64,000 nt of DNA from Sphingobacteriaceae bacterium GW460-11-11-14-LB5 (GTDB taxonomy: Bacteria > Bacteroidota > Bacteroidia > Sphingobacteriales > Sphingobacteriaceae): contig CP021237.1 of the NCBI GenBank assembly GCA_002151545.1, positions 1,612,001 through 1,676,000 of the forward strand, read 5' to 3'. This document shows, piece after piece, positions 19,439 through 28,334 of this stretch; within the stretch, counting starts at the first letter, position 1; each line of letters opens with the position of its first letter. Under the pieces are notes generated by a model. That model worked only from the letters and a program-made list of their open reading frames with translations. It ran no database searches and was not told the DNA's origin. Position numbers and translations under genes: made by a program.

Positions 19439-19606
19439 CTATTCTTCCTTAGCTTTGCCTTTTTTTCTGGATTTTATCGCCTGCGTAAGCAGAAACTCGA
19501 TCTGTCCGTTCGTACTTCTAAACTCGTCAGCAGCCCAGGTTTCTACTTCTTTTAATAAAGCAGGACTAATTCTTAATACAAAAGCTTTTTTATCTTTCTC
19601 CGCCAT
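19439..19606 (-). CDS. Small Arc-type ribbon-helix-helix protein
   Basis: 55 residues: starts MAEKDKKAFVLRISPALL, continues KEVETWAADEFRSTNGQIEFLLTQA, and ends in a basic tail. The pattern of a short beta strand (AFVLRI), helix A and helix B with the RSTNGQIEFLL turn matches the Arc/MetJ DNA-binding fold. The start is two bases after the stop of the 173-residue membrane protein, so it is translationally coupled as the third gene of the SPFH unit. RHH proteins bind DNA as dimers, so it may repress its own operon; that is inferred. Arc-like proteins next to SPFH genes recur in other bacteria. Confidence 0.8.
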   Translation of the reverse strand: MAEKDKKAFVLRISPALLKEVETWAADEFRSTNGQIEFLLTQAIKSRKKGKAKEE

Positions 19607-19608
19607 TC

Positions 19609-20130
19609 TTATTGTATTGCTTGTATATTATACCTCGTTTTTAAATTTACGAGGAACATTTCGAGTTCCTCTATTTTATTGGAGCTGAACAAAAGTTTTT
19701 TGCCGTTTTTAAACTCCAGCTGCAAGCCCCTGTTTTTATCGTTTAAAAGGTAAGCTTTGTCTTTAAATTTAAACCAAAGGCGGTTTTTTACGCCATAACC
19801 ACCATATTCGGAAAATGCATCGTACTTTCTGATATAAGCTTTTTCGATACTTACCCAGCGGAAACGACTTGGTGTAAAGTGAAAGGGGGGATATCGGAAA
19901 GATACACCTTCAGCCGTTATTTTTAAGGTGAGTTTACTCTGCTGCACTAAAAAAATGATTAAAAACGGAGATAGGATCGCTAAAACCGGAGCGAAGTACA
20001 TCGCTTTAAGCTCAGCATAACTCAGGCCCTTATTCTGAAAAATAAGCAGGGCTACTGTTGGGAATATAGTTGCTGCTATTACCAGATATAGCCACCAGAT
20101 CTTTAAACCATGTTTTTCCTCAAACTCCAT
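19609..20130 (-). CDS. Two-helix membrane protein with PH-like cytoplasmic domain
   Basis: 173 residues. Two hydrophobic segments (about 12-30 and 43-63) are followed by a beta-rich part (KLTLKITAEGVSFRYPPF...FRWVSIEKAYIRKYD...LQLEFKNGKKLLFSS) that reads like a bacterial PH-like fold and a final amphipathic helix. I do not recognise a named family. It lies between an SPFH gene (5 bases) and an RHH gene (2 bases), so the three products probably work together at the membrane. Confidence 0.75.
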   Translation of the reverse strand: MEFEEKHGLKIWWLYLVIAATIFPTVALLIFQNKGLSYAELKAMYFAPVLAILSPFLIIFLVQQSKLTLKITAEGVSFRYPPFHFTPSRFRWVSIEKAYIRKYDAFSEYGGYGVKNRLWFKFKDKAYLLNDKNRGLQLEFKNGKKLLFSSNKIEELEMFLVNLKTRYNIQAIQ

Positions 20131-20135
20131 TGTAC

Positions 20136-20993
20136 TTAATTATATAAGGTTCCGGTATTTACCACAGGCTGTACATGGCGATCGCCACAAAGCACGACCA
20201 GTAAATTACTCACCATGGCGGCTTTGCGTTCTTCATCCAGCTCAACAATTCCTTTTTGTGATAATTTCTCTAAGGCCATTTCTACCATGCCTACAGCGCC
20301 TTCTACTATTAATTTACGGGCTGCAATAACCGCTGTAGCCTGCTGACGCTGTAACATGGCGCTCGCAATTTCTGGTGCATAAGCCAAATGCGAAATCCTG
20401 GCTTCTAAAACTTCGATACCTGCTCTCGATAAACGTTCGTTCAGTTCGTTTTCTAACAGTTCACTCACTTTATCCGCACCATCTTTTAAAGTGATGCTGG
20501 TTTCTTCGCCCTCAGCATGATCATAAGGAAAAATGTTGGCCAGGTGCCTTACAGCGGCTTCACTTTGTATGTTTACGTATTGCATGTAATTTTCGACAGA
20601 AAACACAGCCTTAGCTGTTTCATTTACTTTCCAAACCACCACAGCAGCAATTTCGATCGGGTTGCCCAGTTTATCGTTAACTTTTAACTGCTGTCCGTTT
20701 AAATTGTTGGCTTTTAATGATAAACGTCTTTTAGCGGTTAGGGGATTTACCCAGAAAAATCCATCAGCTTTTACCGTACCGATATACTTTCCGAACAGCG
20801 TAAGTACCATCGATTGATTGGGGTTGATGATTAAAAAGCCCGGGAAGATTAAAAATATATCTATGGCCAGTAAAATCCCTCCCCAGAGAAAGATTTCTGA
20901 AACAAAGCAAAAAATGGAAGCGCCCAGCAATGCGATGCATAGTGCGAATGTTAGATAGCCTGATGGCGGATTGATAATTTTTTCCTGATACAT
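20136..20993 (-). CDS. SPFH/Band 7 domain membrane protein
   Basis: 285 residues from the ATG at 20993; an upstream in-frame start would add 19 residues with no family match. Two adjacent hydrophobic segments (about 14-60) precede the SPFH domain ([46 protein letters not shown] in parts) and a helical C-terminal part with [23 protein letters not shown], typical of the family. SPFH proteins oligomerise into membrane microdomain scaffolds. First gene of a tight three-gene unit with a PH-like protein and an RHH regulator. Confidence 0.88.
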   Translation of the reverse strand: MYQEKIINPPSGYLTFALCIALLGASIFCFVSEIFLWGGILLAIDIFLIFPGFLIINPNQSMVLTLFGKYIGTVKADGFFWVNPLTAKRRLSLKANNLNGQQLKVNDKLGNPIEIAAVVVWKVNETAKAVFSVENYMQYVNIQSEAAVRHLANIFPYDHAEGEETSITLKDGADKVSELLENELNERLSRAGIEVLEARISHLAYAPEIASAMLQRQQATAVIAARKLIVEGAVGMVEMALEKLSQKGIVELDEERKAAMVSNLLVVLCGDRHVQPVVNTGTLYN

Positions 20994-21081
20994 AATTGAT
21001 ATTAATTTGATATCATAAAGTAAAATATAAAATCTGGTAATTGCAAACAAAAGCCGTAAAATGTATATTAGATAAAAATGC

Positions 21082-21089
21082 TATTTTTG
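21082..21089 (+). promoter_or_regulatory. Candidate -7 box of the HD phosphohydrolase gene
   Basis: TATTTTTG matches TAnnTTTG and lies 22 bases before the proposed TTG start, leaving a short leader. No convincing -33 element is seen. Confidence 0.4.
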
Positions 21090-21111
21090 ACAATACAATA
21101 ATTACATCGTT

Positions 21112-23190
21112 TTGGCCAAAATCAAGAGAAATTCCCACAAGATCCTTTACCGGAAGTATTCATCAAACCTGAAATATGTGATGATGATATTTACCGTTTT
21201 CATTATTACGCTATTTCTACCCAAACAACCCCGGTTTAGATATGAGTTTGAAAAAAATGCAGTATGGAAAAATAAGGACCTGATTTCGCCCTTCAGTTTT
21301 GCTATTTTAAAAACCAACCCGCAGGTTAGTGCCGATAAAAAGAATGCCTTAAAAGATATTTTACCCGTTTACCAATTGGATAGGGGCATTACCGCAAATG
21401 CTTTGGAGGAGTTTGCCAATGAATTTGATGTGAAATGGAAATCGAAGCAACTGAACGAAAAAGACAGGGATGCCTATAAAAGTGCTTCTTATAAACTGCT
21501 GCAGAATATTTACCAGAAGGGCATTATTGGCTTAAATGTGAAACATCAGGCAGGAGGGAAGAACTACGACTTTTCTTTGCTTGAAAACAATGAGGCCCAG
21601 GAGAAAAATACACAGGATGTTTTTACTGCAGAGTCGGCCTTGAACTTTTTTAAAGATCATTTTAAAGCCCCCAACCAGGTGATGGGCGATCTGGTTGCCA
21701 ACCTGGCCATTGATCATATTACCCCGAACATTGTATTTGATGAGCGACTGACCCAAACGATACAGGATAATACAATTAATAATATTTCTACTACCAAGGG
21801 CATGGTACAAAAGGGAGAACTTATTGTAGCGAAGAATGATGTTATTGATGAAGAAATTTACCAAAAACTCGAATCTTACAAAGCAACCTACGATGCACAA
21901 ACCAAAACAATTGGCAGCAGGGCATTGGTTTATCTGGGGCAGGTGGTATTGGTTGGCTTTATACTCGCCATTTTAATGTCGTTCCTTTTTCTTTTCCGGA
22001 AAGATATTTTTGCCGATAACCGTCAGCTTTCTTTAATCCTGATTGTGACCACGGGGATGTTACTGGCCTTAACCTGGGCCATTAAAATGGAAATCCCAAG
22101 TTTGTATTACATTCCGTTCTGTGTGGTACCTATTATCATCAGGATTCTGTTTGATACACGTTTGGCACTTTACCTCCATATGCTGGTGATTTTAATTGCC
22201 GGTTTCTTTGTGGCCAATAGTTTCGAATTTGTGTTTTATCAGGTTACGGCGGGCATGGTTGCCATATTTAGTATCAAAAACTTTGTGAAGCGCGAGAGGT
22301 TCCTGGTTTCGGCCTTATTTATTCTTCTGGCTTATTTGGTTTCTTTTATCGGTATAGCCCTGCTCCGCGAAGGATCTTTCCGCGAAATAGAATGGATGAA
22401 TTTTATTCCTTTTGTTTTTAGCGTACTCTTATCGCTCTTAGCTTACCCTTTAATTTATCTGTTCGAACGTATTTTTGGTATCACATCAGATGTGGCCCTG
22501 ATTGAGCTGACCAATACCAATAATAAACTGTTAAGAGAACTTGCTTTTAAAGCGCCTGGAACATTTCAGCACTCTTTACAGGTGGCTAACCTTGCCGAAG
22601 CTGCAATATTTAAAATTGGAGGTAATTCTGTGCTGGTAAGGGCAGGTGCCTTATATCATGATATTGGTAAAGTTGATAACCCGCAATATTTTATTGAAAA
22701 TCAAAATACGGCTGTTAGTCCGCACGATAAATTACCTTATGAGCAAAGTGCGCAGATCATTATTCAGCATGTGCACAAGGGAATTGAGATTTTAAGAAAG
22801 AACCAGATTCCTGAAGCGATTATTGATTTTATCAGAACCCACCATGGTAATACCCGGGTTGATTATTTTTATCAGTCATTTTTGAAAAATACACCTGAAA
22901 AATTTGTCGACGAAAACATTTTTCGTTACCCCGGACCCATACCTTTTAGTAAAGAAACTGGTGTGTTAATGCTCGCCGATTCGGTCGAAGCGGCCTCAAG
23001 AAGTCTGAAAAATCCCGATGCGCAGAACATAAATGACATCGTTGAACGGATAATTAACTACAAATTGGAGCAAAATCAGTTAGATGACTGCGATTTGACG
23101 TTAAAAGATATTGAGACTATCAAATTGATATTCAAGACGATGCTTATGAGTATCTATCATGTGCGTATAGATTATCAACAAATTTTGTAA
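21112..23190 (+). CDS. 7TM-HD family phosphohydrolase (PgpH/YqfF-like)
   Basis: 692 residues. Order: a short cytoplasmic N-terminus, one membrane helix (about 24-38), an extracytoplasmic 7TMR-HDED-like domain (about 45-265), a block of about seven membrane helices (270-460), and a cytoplasmic HD domain with FQHSLQVANLAE near 485 and ALYHDIGKVDNP near 513. PgpH relatives hydrolyse cyclic di-AMP; that role is plausible but not shown here. The start is TTG with codons MAKIKRN; the first ATG is only at codon 24, inside the first helix, and would remove the positive N-terminus. Confidence 0.9.
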   Translation: MAKIKRNSHKILYRKYSSNLKYVMMIFTVFIITLFLPKQPRFRYEFEKNAVWKNKDLISPFSFAILKTNPQVSADKKNALKDILPVYQLDRGITANALEEFANEFDVKWKSKQLNEKDRDAYKSASYKLLQNIYQKGIIGLNVKHQAGGKNYDFSLLENNEAQEKNTQDVFTAESALNFFKDHFKAPNQVMGDLVANLAIDHITPNIVFDERLTQTIQDNTINNISTTKGMVQKGELIVAKNDVIDEEIYQKLESYKATYDAQTKTIGSRALVYLGQVVLVGFILAILMSFLFLFRKDIFADNRQLSLILIVTTGMLLALTWAIKMEIPSLYYIPFCVVPIIIRILFDTRLALYLHMLVILIAGFFVANSFEFVFYQVTAGMVAIFSIKNFVKRERFLVSALFILLAYLVSFIGIALLREGSFREIEWMNFIPFVFSVLLSLLAYPLIYLFERIFGITSDVALIELTNTNNKLLRELAFKAPGTFQHSLQVANLAEAAIFKIGGNSVLVRAGALYHDIGKVDNPQYFIENQNTAVSPHDKLPYEQSAQIIIQHVHKGIEILRKNQIPEAIIDFIRTHHGNTRVDYFYQSFLKNTPEKFVDENIFRYPGPIPFSKETGVLMLADSVEAASRSLKNPDAQNINDIVERIINYKLEQNQLDDCDLTLKDIETIKLIFKTMLMSIYHVRIDYQQIL

Positions 23191-23196
23191 TTTTTT

Positions 23197-23226
23197 TTTG
23201 TTGGATAACTTGTTTTACTATATTTG
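23197..23226 (+). promoter_or_regulatory. Promoter of the tRNA cluster
   Basis: TTTG at 23197-23200 and TATATTTG at 23219-23226 match the Bacteroidota -33 (TTTG) and -7 (TAnnTTTG) elements with 18 bases between them. Transcription would start near 23232, about 38 bases before the tRNA-Ser. Confidence 0.65.
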
Positions 23227-23269
23227 CAGACCTCAAAACAACGCCGGTAGGGCGGAAAACAGAGGATAA

Positions 23270-23357
<88 letters not shown>

Positions 23358-23457
23358 AGAAAATAAAAATTTGCAAATAAAAATGGAATTATCAATTTAA
23401 AACCGTTTCTTTGCAATCCCTTCGAAAAAGGGAAATAAAAAAAGAAGATACCAAGTT

Positions 23458-23531
23458 CGGGATGTAGCGTAGCCCGGTATCGCGCCTGCTTTGGGAGCAG
23501 GAGGTCGTAGGTTCGAATCCTGCCATCCCGA
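23458..23531 (+). tRNA. tRNA-Pro (anticodon TGG), copy 1
   Basis: 74 bases. The acceptor arms CGGGATG/CATCCCG, anticodon arm CCTGC-TTTGGGA-GCAGG (TGG) and T loop GGTTCGAATCC are canonical. The 3' CCA is not encoded. It is identical to the next copy. Confidence 0.96.
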
Positions 23532-23581
23532 CAAAAAGTTGATCCACTTTTAAAACAGGATTGAAAGATCGATACCAAGTT

Positions 23582-23655
23582 CGGGATGTAGCGTAGCCCG
23601 GTATCGCGCCTGCTTTGGGAGCAGGAGGTCGTAGGTTCGAATCCTGCCATCCCGA
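23582..23655 (+). tRNA. tRNA-Pro (anticodon TGG), copy 2
   Basis: Identical in all 74 bases to copy 1 and offset by 124 bases. The preceding GATACCAAGTT is also duplicated, so a recent tandem duplication of tRNA plus leader is likely. Confidence 0.96.
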
Positions 23656-23664
23656 CATAGCATT

Positions 23665-23713
23665 AAATCGGAAAGTATATCTCTATTACAGATAAATTTT
23701 TCCGATTTTTTTT
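23665..23713 (+). terminator. Terminator of the tRNA cluster
   Basis: AAATCGGAAA (23665-23674) pairs with TTTCCGATTT (23699-23708), followed by a run of T. Confidence 0.8.
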
Positions 23714-24540
23714 GCGTAATAAATTTGAAGGTTAGGCTCAATCCTATTGGCGTCTAAATATTTTTCACTCTATCGAGTATGTTTAATTTTAAGATTGCGA
23801 TTGACTTTCGAAAATATTTGAAGCAGTTTTCGCATTAGAATGCTCTTGCTATATTAATTTAAGCCTAAACGACGATTTTACAAGATTTGAAAATCGCTAA
23901 AGGTGGGTATTTAAAGGGGAATGATTAAGTTTGATTAAACAATCTCAGTATATGTCTAAATCAAACGCTCCAATAACGATTCAGAAAAACCAGAACGTAC
24001 AGAATAAGTGAAGATTATCCAGAAACTGTCCACCTTATTTCAGGCAAACTAGTCAGTTTTTACCCCTTCAAAATGATTACTAAATCCGCTATAAAGTATT
24101 CAATTGGCTGATTTTAAGTCTTTTCAAGTCTGTTTTAAGTCTACATGAATCTTCTATCATCCAAAACTAAATAATCTTTCTGATGCGTGAAAATTACCCT
24201 TTAAGGAAGATTTAAATGTGGGAGTGTTGTATTGGATTCAATAAGGAGGAAAATAACCGATTTAGGTTGTTGTTTGGGCTTTTCGATCAACTAAACAGGT
24301 TCCTTGGTGTTTTGGGAAAAGATCTATACCAGAATCAGTGAAAAATTCGGAAACTGGAATCAGCCATCATGAAGGTGTATTAGAGGAGGAAATCATGCAC
24401 AAGTGTTCAAGCTGTAGCTGAAAGTCGGATGCACATTTTGGAATGAAATCGAGTGGCTACTATCTCTGAATTCCTCAACTATGGTTTTTGTGTAAATTAT
24501 TCAATAAATAAATGTTTTAAGCCTTTAATTGTGATAATTA
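23714..24540. other. Gene-free stretch next to the tRNA cluster
   Basis: About 830 bases with no supported gene. The longest coding-like piece is a 40-codon frame from an ATG near 24212 (MWECCIGFNKEE... to ...LYQNQ), followed by more stop-broken codons. It may be the remains of a lost gene, but I recognise no family. No copy of the tRNA-Pro 3' end is found further on to mark an integration boundary. Confidence 0.5.
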
Positions 24541-24544
24541 TTGT

Positions 24545-24552
24545 TAATTTTG
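24545..24552 (+). promoter_or_regulatory. Candidate -7 box of the ATPase/RloB pair
   Basis: TAATTTTG matches TAnnTTTG and lies 19 bases before the ATPase start. The surrounding 70 bases are strongly AT-rich. A -33 element at normal spacing is not clear. Confidence 0.45.
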
Positions 24553-24571
24553 AATTATAATTTCAGAAAAC

Positions 24572-25894
24572 ATGATAATCCAGTTCAACTTCAGTAACTA
24601 TAAAACCTTCAAGGAAAGAGCGACATTGAACATGATCGCCTCAAACTATGATAAGGACACTAATGAAGAAGATAATATCATACGCGTTGAGCAGCGTGAC
24701 CTACGCGTACTCAAAAGCGCTGTCATTTATGGTCCAAACTCTGGAGGAAAAAGCAAGTTCATTGACGCGATCGGTTTTTTTAGAAAGTTTATCATCACCT
24801 CTTCCAAGGAAACCCAGCAGGGGGACACTATACCCGTGGAATCCTATAGGCTAAATTCCATGACTAGCGGAAAACCCTCGGATTTCGAAATGACCTTTAT
24901 GGTAGATCGGGTGATCTATCGCTATGGTTTCGAGGTGAGTAAATCCGAGATCGTGGCGGAATGGCTCTATTCACGTCCAGAAAAAAAGGAAATCGAACTC
25001 TACTACCGTACGCTGCAAAAATTTGAATATGACACCAAACGTCTTGCCAAGATTGGTTCTCTGGAGCGAGAAGACCTAGTGCGAAAAAATTCCTTGTTGC
25101 TTTCGGTACTTGCCCAATTCAACGACCAAACCGCTATTTTGCTGTTAAACTATTTCCGCAACATGAACGCTGTTTCGGGACTGAACGAGCTGGATTATAA
25201 ACACAGTTCCATCACCAAGGTAAAGGAAGACCCCGGCAAACGCGCCCAAATCGTAGAACTGTTGAAAAGCGCGGACCTGGGCATTCAGGACCTGCGTTAT
25301 GAAGATCTTTATGAATCCTTCGATAATGAAGGAAAAAAGATGATTGGAGAATATAAAGATAGTTTTAATAAAATTGATCCTCATTTTTTTGCCAACATCA
25401 TGACCAAGCATCAGGTTTACGATGAACATAATCAGCCCGATGGCTTCGTGGAATTCAGTATGTCCAAAGAAGAATCCGAAGGTACCCGGAAATATTTTCA
25501 TTTCGCTGGCCTTGTGCTCGATGCGCTGGAGCAGGGGATGATCCTGCTCGTGGACGAGCTCGATTCGAAGTTGCATCCAAATCTGGTCTGCAAGATCGTT
25601 TCGCTTTTCAATTCCAGTATTACCAATCCGCAAAACGGCCAGCTGATATTCAATACCCATGATACCAATCTGTTAAGTTCGGGCATCTTTCGTAGGGACC
25701 AGGTGTGGTTCATTGATAAAGACCGTTACGGGGCATCCAGATTGTACTCTTTGGCCAATTTTAAAAATGAGGTCAGAAAGCATGAACCTTTCGAAGATAA
25801 TTACATCCGGGGCAAATATGGTGCGACGCCCTTTTTGAACGAATTTGAAACAGTTGCTCAAGAAATTATTACGAAAAATGGCCAGGCAGAATAA
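24572..25894 (+). CDS. AAA family ATPase of an AbiL-like (RloA/RloB-type) defence pair
   Basis: 440 residues. Walker A is GPNSGGKS at 54-61, an ABC-like signature is ESEGTRKY at 301-308, Walker B is MILLVDELDSKLHP with D328 and E329, and the switch histidine is H363 in FNTHDTNLL. The short ATP-binding head split by a middle helical region, without a long SMC coiled coil, matches the AAA_15/AAA_21 OLD-like group. Its partner is the overlapping RloB gene. AbiL-type pairs act as abortive anti-phage systems; that role is taken from the family. GC content looks higher than in the flanks, which fits transfer. Confidence 0.85.
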   Translation: MIIQFNFSNYKTFKERATLNMIASNYDKDTNEEDNIIRVEQRDLRVLKSAVIYGPNSGGKSKFIDAIGFFRKFIITSSKETQQGDTIPVESYRLNSMTSGKPSDFEMTFMVDRVIYRYGFEVSKSEIVAEWLYSRPEKKEIELYYRTLQKFEYDTKRLAKIGSLEREDLVRKNSLLLSVLAQFNDQTAILLLNYFRNMNAVSGLNELDYKHSSITKVKEDPGKRAQIVELLKSADLGIQDLRYEDLYESFDNEGKKMIGEYKDSFNKIDPHFFANIMTKHQVYDEHNQPDGFVEFSMSKEESEGTRKYFHFAGLVLDALEQGMILLVDELDSKLHPNLVCKIVSLFNSSITNPQNGQLIFNTHDTNLLSSGIFRRDQVWFIDKDRYGASRLYSLANFKNEVRKHEPFEDNYIRGKYGATPFLNEFETVAQEIITKNGQAE

Positions 25895-26636
25895 AAGGGA
25901 GATTGAAAGACAAAAAGCGGAAACGCACAAAAAACAACTCGAACTCAGCAAGGCCAGACGCCGTGCGGGAGGTGAACTAGTGGCGCCTGAGCCCGAAATG
26001 GAAGTTAAGCCCAGTATATTGATCTATTGCGAGGGGCGAAATACAGAACCTTCCTATTTTAACCAGTTCAAGGTTTCCAGCGCGATTGTTAAAGCTTATG
26101 GAGAGGGTAAGAATACCCTGTCTTTGGTCGAGGCTGCAAAAAAGATTTCTGACGATGCTTCCGACCGGGGCAAGCCCTTTGATCAGGTTTGGTGTGTTTT
26201 CGACGCGGATCCCAAGCCTGATAACCCAAAGCAACTGGAGAACTTCAATGCTGCAGTCAAACAAAGCGAAGCCTACGGCTTTGGTACCGCCTATTCCAAT
26301 CAGGCGTTTGAATACTGGTTGGTCCTGCATTTCGAGGACCATCAGGGCGCAGCCATGCCCCGAACCGACTATGATCCCAAGCTCAATAAATATCTCGCGC
26401 CATATGGTGTAACATATGATGGTAAAGGAACAAAAAAAGTCGGCAAAGATATGTTTGCAATTTTATTTGAGGTTATCGGGCATGATGAAAAGGGCAACCC
26501 CATCACGCGTTGTAAGCAGGCTACTGCACGTTCAAAACGGAACTACGATAACGCCGGTGACCATACCAATCCAGGCAAAGAGGAATCTTCCACCCGTGTG
26601 CATGAACTGGTTACCGAACTGCAAAAATATACTTAG
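25878..26636 (+). CDS. RloB family protein, putative effector of the AbiL-like pair
   Basis: 252 residues from the ATG at 25878, overlapping the ATPase stop by 17 bases. An in-frame TTG at 25845 is possible, but the family normally begins with a basic MAR.NKRE segment as here. After a charged N-terminal helix comes ILIYCEGRNTEPSYF with E52, then VWCVFDADPKP with D109 and D111, then AYSNQAFEYWLVLHFED near 138-154. The Glu ... DxD layout resembles a TOPRIM nuclease site, suggesting that the ATPase controls a nicking or cutting activity. Fold and activity are inferred. Confidence 0.85.
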   Translation: MARQNKREIERQKAETHKKQLELSKARRRAGGELVAPEPEMEVKPSILIYCEGRNTEPSYFNQFKVSSAIVKAYGEGKNTLSLVEAAKKISDDASDRGKPFDQVWCVFDADPKPDNPKQLENFNAAVKQSEAYGFGTAYSNQAFEYWLVLHFEDHQGAAMPRTDYDPKLNKYLAPYGVTYDGKGTKKVGKDMFAILFEVIGHDEKGNPITRCKQATARSKRNYDNAGDHTNPGKEESSTRVHELVTELQKYT

Positions 26637-26642
26637 ATTAAA

Positions 26643-26672
26643 GTCAATGTTGAGCCCTGGCATTGACCTTTT
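26643..26672 (+). terminator. Weak hairpin after the RloB gene
   Basis: GTCAATG (26643-26649) and CATTGAC (26661-26667) form a 7-bp stem followed by CTTTTAT. Confidence 0.45.
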
Positions 26673-26970
26673 ATCCTCGTCACTAACCTTTAGGTCCCTT
26701 GGCTTTGCCTTGCAAAATGAAGACTCCGGAACTATTAAAGATTGCCATAGGTTACCAGAGAGGTTTTTTTTCGTGCTGGCAACTTGATATATCTAAGCCT
26801 TGATTTATGGTTTCTCTTGTCGTGAAATAGCTTGTCATTAAAAACTGAAAGACGGTAACAATATGTTTCAATGAAATTAGAACTTTCCAGAGTCGATTTT
26901 AATCGTCTGCAAGCTTCTTAAGATCCTGTAAAAATGATTCGAAAATTGTTCTGTCAGGTCGACACAAAAC

Positions 26971-27007
26971 AAAAAGCCTTTAGATCATAAGATTTAAAGG
27001 CTTTTTT
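26971..27007 (+). terminator. Strong terminator before the IS element
   Basis: AAAAAGCCTTTA (26971-26982) pairs with TAAAGGCTTTTT (26995-27006) and ends in a T run. It is bidirectional in form and sits seven bases outside the IS boundary. Nothing else is seen in 26673-26970. Confidence 0.75.
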
Positions 27008-27051
27008 GTTTATTGTGGAGTCCTAAAAAAGGTTGACCAAATCTTAACAAA

Positions 27052-27456
27052 ATGGTCAATAATAATTTAAAAAAATTGCAACGTTCACCCCGGAGTTACA
27101 GTGAAAGTTTCAAGCGATTAGTGGTAGAGGAGTACGAGAACGGTCATTTGAATAAAGACCAGTTGCAACGTAAATACGATATCCGCGGAAATCAGTGTAT
27201 TCAGAATTGGTTACGAAAATATAGTAAATTAGCCTATCCAAGATATAAAAGCATTGGCAGGCCTATGAAGGACAACGATCAACAGCGACTCAAAGAGCTT
27301 GAGTTCGAGTTAAAGCAAGAGAACAAGGCATTGGAAAAGAAGTTAAGGGAAGCAGAACATCAGCTTTCCATGTACAAGAAATTTGTTGAGATCGCGGAGC
27401 GGGAACTGAACATCGAGATCCGAAAAAAGTCTGGCGCCAAGCAGTTCAAGAAATAG
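27052..27456 (+). CDS. IS3-family transposase OrfA
   Basis: 134 residues. The N-terminal helix-turn-helix (SYSESFKRLVVEEYENGHL...YDIRGNQCIQNWLRKYSK) binds the element ends, and a leucine-zipper-like coiled coil (about 80-122) mediates multimerisation. Near the end lies an A AAA AAG heptamer in phase (27423-27429), where ribosomes can slip -1 into OrfB. Alone, OrfA normally acts as a regulator of transposition. Confidence 0.9.
   Translation: MVNNNLKKLQRSPRSYSESFKRLVVEEYENGHLNKDQLQRKYDIRGNQCIQNWLRKYSKLAYPRYKSIGRPMKDNDQQRLKELEFELKQENKALEKKLREAEHQLSMYKKFVEIAERELNIEIRKKSGAKQFKK
27423..27429 (+). promoter_or_regulatory. Programmed -1 frameshift site (A AAA AAG)
   Basis: The heptamer is in the zero phase of OrfA (CGA AAA AAG). 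After a -1 slip, reading resumes at 27429 as VWRQAVQEIALLSSKN and runs without a stop into OrfB. This is the classical IS3-type route to the OrfAB transposase. Confidence 0.85.
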
Positions 27457-27488
27457 CACTTTTATCCAGTAAGAACACTATTACTAAG

Positions 27489-28334
27489 TTGTGCAAGCTG
27501 TTTGGCTACACGAAACAGGCTTTCTATAAGGCAAGATCCAATAGCTCAAAAAAGACTGTTGCAGAGCAGGAGATCAAAGAGATGGTCCTGAACATTCGAC
27601 ATAAGCTACCGCGGACCGGGGTCCGTAAGCTGCATGTGATGTTACGGGAAAGCATGTCCCGCAAGAACATGTGGGTTGGACGCGACAAACTTTTTGGGAT
27701 ATTAAGATCACAGCATCTGCTGGTCCAACGGAAACGCAAGTATACCAGAACAACTGATTCGAAGCACTGGATGAGGAAATACCCCAACCTAACTAAGGAC
27801 CTGGAACTAACCATGCCTGAACAGCTATGGGTTTCAGATATAACATACCTACAAACGGTTGCAGGAAATGAATATCTGCATCTGGTTACCGACGCAGGCT
27901 CGAAGCTAATAATGGGGTATGAAGTCTGTGGCGATATGAAGGCTGTGTCTACGAAAAAGGCATTGGAGATGGCCATAAGCAAGAGGGAGTATGAGCATCA
28001 GCTCATCCACCATTCTGACAGGGGACTACAGTATTGCAGCTATGATTATATCAGGCTTTTATCGCATAACAACATCACAATCAGTATGACTGAAAATGGT
28101 GATCCATATGAAAATGCAGTCGCAGAAAGAGTCAATGGGATTTTAAAGGACGAATTTGGATTGGATGCAGTCTTTAAGGGGAAAGCCCAATTATATAAAC
28201 AAGTGCACCAGGCGATTGAATTATATAACCAGATGAGATTACACTCTTCAGTAAATATGTTAACGCCGAGGCAAGCGCACTCAAAACCTAAGATATTTGT
28301 AAAACGGTGGAAGAAAAAAGAACCATCAAAATAG
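27489..28334 (+). CDS. IS3-family transposase OrfB (DDE integrase core)
   Basis: 281 residues from the first ATG-like start; the natural product is the OrfAB fusion made through the frameshift at 27423. The HTH_21-like part (RHKLPRTGVRKLHVML) precedes an rve core with catalytic D117 (WVSDITY), D177 (HHSDRGLQY) and E213 (NAVAERVNG). The 35-residue spacing between the last two fits the IS3 DDE pattern. All three catalytic residues are present, so the enzyme should be functional. Confidence 0.92.
   Translation: MCKLFGYTKQAFYKARSNSSKKTVAEQEIKEMVLNIRHKLPRTGVRKLHVMLRESMSRKNMWVGRDKLFGILRSQHLLVQRKRKYTRTTDSKHWMRKYPNLTKDLELTMPEQLWVSDITYLQTVAGNEYLHLVTDAGSKLIMGYEVCGDMKAVSTKKALEMAISKREYEHQLIHHSDRGLQYCSYDYIRLLSHNNITISMTENGDPYENAVAERVNGILKDEFGLDAVFKGKAQLYKQVHQAIELYNQMRLHSSVNMLTPRQAHSKPKIFVKRWKKKEPSK

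Noticed and set aside
25145..25660. 171-codon minus-strand frame inside the AAA ATPase
   Set aside because: Shadow of a gene with clear ATPase motifs.
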